From Limnoperna fortunei (lineage: Eukaryota > Mollusca > Bivalvia > Mytilida > Modiolidae), in NCBI GenBank assembly GCA_944474755.1, contig OX104115.1, positions 69,416,993 to 69,480,992 of the forward strand: 64,000 bases of DNA, in the 5' to 3' direction. The position numbers were made by a program, and so were the translations under genes. This document shows positions 61,036-64,000 of the stretch, piece after piece. The number at the start of each line of letters is the position of its first letter. Positions within the stretch are counted from its first letter, which is position 1. The notes below the pieces were generated by a model. That model was given only the letters and a program-made list of their open reading frames with translations, ran no database searches and was not told where the DNA came from.

Positions 61036-61053
61036 ATCCCACCGCTGCCACCA
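61036..61053 (-). other. Primer binding site, complementary to tRNA-Leu 3' end
   Basis: The minus-strand 18-mer TGGTGGCAGCGGTGGGAT begins one base after the 5' LTR. It is complementary to a tRNA 3' end reading ATCCCACCGCTGCCA plus CCA, which I recognise from eukaryotic leucine tRNAs. It would prime minus-strand DNA synthesis. Confidence 0.85.
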
Positions 61054-61054
61054 A

Positions 61055-61935
61055 TGTGACGAAAAAAAAAGGAGAGGGGGAGGACAGGACGAGATAATCC
61101 AATAGTCCAATCAAACCACTAAAACCGATCAAACAATCAATTGTTCGCTTGTCTGTTTGTTGCAACAAGTATAGTTTGACGAACACTAAGTGATGACTCT
61201 TCTCTTTTTAACAAGACCTTTCAGTAGCGTTTGGAAAGTTCTTGGTCACATAAACTAAATATGTGGATCCTGTGTAGTTAAACAACTTGCTTTCACAAGA
61301 ATAAAACACAATGTCAGGTTGATAAATGTTATTGAGATAAATCCAAAAGTTACAGTACAAAATCAATACACAATACAATATTCAATAATCCCCCGAAACG
61401 GTATGTTTTAGAATTTAGAGTAATCCATAACGCCGAAACAATAATCCAAAGACTGATCTAGAGAAAACCTAAAGATTCTAAAGATGCAGAGTTAACAAAA
61501 TCTCTGCTTATATACCCTAACAAATCTGATGCAATAAATATAAATGATTGCGTGAGAATCTGATGCAACAATAAGGAGCCAAAGATATAATACCAGGAGT
61601 CTACATATAATAGTAGGAGCTATAGGTATAATACAAGGAGTACAACCATACTACCAGGAGTTAGGAGTAAAGGTTATAATACCAGGAGCACTAGGGCACC
61701 AGCAGTAGGGCACTAGTGTAAATACCTTGACCTAAATAAACATGAACATGACCTATTTCTCACACATAAAACAGCAAGAGATGCCTAAACTTAGAATAAC
61801 AAAATAACTCTGATGAAATAGTGTAAAATGACATGAAGTAAAAAGTAAATGATAACACTTAACCTTACTGAATGAAATACAATGAAAATGACTAGATATG
61901 AAAATAAAACATGGCTGATGACAAAATTCATCACA
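61055..61935 (-). repeat. 5' LTR of the Ty3/gypsy element
   Basis: 881 bp, the match of 52552-53432. It drives transcription toward lower coordinates; TATATAAG (minus) is at 61507-61514 and the U3 repeat array at 61574-61693. Confidence 0.95.
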
Positions 61936-61939
61936 CTAT

Positions 61940-62215
61940 TACAAATCTGTCGAAAATAAAAAATATATATATAACCCCCAAAAAGTTTAGCATATAATAA
62001 AATAAACTAATAACCGTCAAAACCGAAACCAAATGATGATAATACATGTATGTTGTGTCGTGTCAATTTTTCAGCATACCTTTAGTCATTATGCTGCAGA
62101 ACCAAACAAAGTTTATTACTTAGCTTGTATATCGATAGTATCTATTAGTCAATACAGCTTGTACTTATAGATTTGTTGGTTCATCTATTTAGCTAGTAGA
62201 CACACTCTTGTTATT

Positions 62216-62259
<44 letters not shown>

Positions 62260-62989
62260 TATTTATTTATTTATTTATTTATTTTATTTATTAAAAATAT
62301 AGCTTGTTTTATACCGTTAATTTTGAACAGTCATCAATTATGTAGATACGTTACAGGCGAAAGTCACTTTCAATATCATCAGTGTCGTTTCAGTAAGCAC
62401 ATCAGTAGTGTTGAATACAACATAAGCATACCAAATAAATAATATGACAAAATTTTTACAATTGATTTGTTCGATTTGTTCCATATGCATAAATTAAATT
62501 TCATGTAACTAGTCAGAGACTTATAATTACAGAGATTGGCAACTCGCCGAATTCTCGTAAGATAACGCGGCCCCATTCGATATTACCTGTTCAAACGAGA
62601 TAATAACAAGGGGAAAGAACTACCGCTGGCTGTCCTTAAAAAGATTAATAAAAAAATGCATCGTATAATTGGTGTTGTTTTCTCTATTCTTTATCTGATA
62701 TTTAATGTACTTTTCTTCCTTGTCGGCGACGAGAAAATATAGGTTAATTAAAAGATAAGTGTTGAGTTAATGAATGTATTAATTAATAACTATAATCTGT
62801 TTGAATGTTATGACAATAATTATATGTCTCTGAACTAGTTTATATTTAATTTATAGTAAATAAAATACTATAAAAAGTTGATTCCTTATATTCGTATTTT
62901 TGTACATTACGATGAGATGTGTGATATGCTGGAACTTTTGTAAAATGCACTATTCTAACGTTCCCTGGTCGGATATGACTGATTACCCT
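61940..62989. other. Noncoding stretch with a compound microsatellite
   Basis: (CTTT)n passing into (ATTT)n at about 62213-62284. No coding exon recognised. Confidence 0.6.
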
Positions 62990-63140
62990 TTTTAACCTGA
63001 GTGATACGACGGGAGCCACGCATGGAGCAGGAGTTGCAAAGCCTTCCCTAGCACCTGGACTCACCCCCGGTTTTTAGTGGGGTCCATTTTTTGGTTCTGT
63101 ATTGTGTGTCTGTTTTTTGCTGTCCCTTATTTTTGTTAAA
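62990..63140 (+). repeat. Dispersed repeat fragment
   Basis: GGGAGCCACGCATGGAGCAG, CTTCCCTAGCACCTGGACTC and GGTTTTTAGTGGGGTCCATT resemble a dispersed repeat that I recall from mytilid bivalve sequences, probably a retroelement 3' part. Assignment is from memory and tentative. Confidence 0.4.
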
Positions 63141-63365
63141 CCATTGTTTTATTTGTCATTTTCTGATAACTCAATACTATATTCGGTACCTTTTTCATCC
63201 TAAATAGAGTTAAAGAAAATTTAAATTTGAAATGTATTGACTACTATGGACGAGAAAAAACTTTAATTGATCATAATATTAATCCACACCTGATAGTTAC
63301 GTTGTGTATATCTAAAGACAAGGCATGTAAATATCGATGTCTTTTGGTAGAATATGCGTCTCTTA

Positions 63366-63600
63366 TGATTTATGGCGGGGCTCAGTGGCCTAGTGATTAA
63401 GGAAGTTTGTGTGCCTTTGATCACGTGGTCTGTCAACATTGAGATTGCGGGCTCGATTCTCACTAATTGACAAGGATCTCCAGTTTTCCTGCCGCAAGTC
63501 GGGAGTTTTCTCCGGGTACTCCGGCTTCCTCCCCCAATAAAAACTGGACGCCATTATATAGCTGAAATTGCTAAAAATGGCGTTACACACCATTCAAACA
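63366..63600 (+). repeat. tRNA-derived SINE, V-SINE (RUDI-like), near full length
   Basis: The head has GGCTCAGTGGCCTAGTGATT (A-box-like) and GCGGGCTCGATTCTCAC (B-box-like). It is followed by ATTGACAAGGATCTCCAGTT, TTCTCCGGGTACTCCGGCTT, AAAACTGGACGCCATTATAT and AAAATGGCGTTACACACC with an AAAC-rich tail. This is the most complete copy in the window. Confidence 0.75.
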
Positions 63601-64000
63601 AAACAAACAAACTTATTATTTATGATCTTACGGATATTAAGTACGATAATTTAATCAACGTCTGATGTATATCAACCTTCATCAGATTGATAAGAGTTGG
63701 ACTTAGAGATTAATTTGAAAACCAGTCTGTCCGTGGATAAGCAATATAAATCACATGTTATAAACAATAATTTAAATAAACACCATTGGAAACATATACA
63801 AGAAAGTAATTAACTTCCATAACTGCTTAAAAGTTCTAATGGAAATAAGGAATTTTGTATTGATCAGTCAGAATTATTCTTACGTACAGAAAATATATGG
63901 TTAAAATTTCCATATTTTAAGATTTCGATATCCGAGATTACTGTTTAACTTCGTGTTACAATGTTAGGGGGTACGTCTATATTTAATAGCGCCAAATCTA
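63601..64000. other. Noncoding stretch to window end
   Basis: AT-rich; nothing recognised. Confidence 0.4.

Larger units (their letters stand above)
52552..61935 (-). mobile_element. Complete Ty3/gypsy LTR retrotransposon, 9.4 kb
   Basis: Two 881-bp direct LTRs (TGTGA ... TCACA ends) flank the internal region. The 4-bp target duplication is CTAT (52548-52551 and 61936-61939). The coding strand is minus: tRNA-Leu primer site, gag, a -1 frameshift signal, pol (PR-RT-RNaseH-IN, the Ty3/gypsy order), a trailing open frame with a zinc finger, and a purine tract before the 3' LTR. LTRs that look identical by eye, with mostly intact frames, indicate a recent insertion. The lineage within Ty3/gypsy was not determined. 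Confidence 0.95.

Noticed and set aside
61056..61186. N-terminal extension of Gag into the LTR (hydrophobic segment)
   Set aside because: The frame is open but has no ATG before 60991 and crosses the primer site; non-AUG initiation cannot be shown.
63366..63455. tRNA gene
   Set aside because: A- and B-box-like sequences are present, but no cloverleaf could be closed and the SINE core follows directly. The same applies to 30085, 34140 and 45455.

Overview
This is AT-rich, intron-rich animal DNA, most likely from a bivalve mollusc. The evidence is GT-AG introns with short exons, tRNA-derived SINEs whose core resembles the molluscan V-SINE family RUDI, Tc1, hAT-like and pogo DNA transposons, long hairpin elements and a complete Ty3/gypsy retrotransposon. 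No bacterial or organellar gene organisation is present, and the species cannot be named from the sequence.

Region 1 (1-1244) is the degraded end of a Tc1-like transposon. Region 2 (7.5-37.9 kb) holds two head-to-tail SLC6 amino-acid transporter genes of the glycine/proline transporter group. Each coding region can be read across 14 exons with matching lengths and splice phases (copy 2 has one further upstream 30-nt exon). Copy 1 is open end to end (651 aa). Copy 2 is open in every exon except the one for transmembrane helix 1, where a clean 14-nt deletion removes the invariant Trp-Arg-Phe-Pro-Tyr stretch and shifts the frame. Both copies carry Asp instead of Asn at the helix-7 position that coordinates Na+ in this family. 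The copy 2 introns are loaded with repeats: a Tc1 end, a duplicated (TTA)n-tailed unit, SINEs, a tandemly doubled double palindrome, and a 1.09-kb hAT-like element built of inverted tandem repeats.

Region 3 (40.3-43.0 kb) holds a pogo/Tigger-type transposase gene on the minus strand with a C-terminal PHD-like zinc finger and a short, easily missed first exon. Facing away from it is a 15-nt start exon, followed 4 kb later by a 30-nt exon in the same phase. Together they resemble the N-terminal exon layout of the SLC6 copies and may be the start of a third copy that continues outside the window.

Region 4 (44-52.5 kb) is a repeat field of SINEs, a long-inverted-repeat element and several hairpins that share a GC-rich loop style but have different arms.

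Region 5 (52552-61935) is a 9.4-kb Ty3/gypsy element on the minus strand with 881-bp LTRs that look identical, a CTAT target duplication and a primer site matching tRNA-Leu. Gag has two membrane segments and no zinc knuckle. A textbook -1 frameshift signal overlaps the gag stop. Pol carries protease, RT, RNase H and integrase and ends inside a C2H2 finger at a TAA, after which the same frame stays open for about 256 more codons. The rest (61.9-64 kb) is noncoding with a microsatellite, a dispersed repeat and one SINE.
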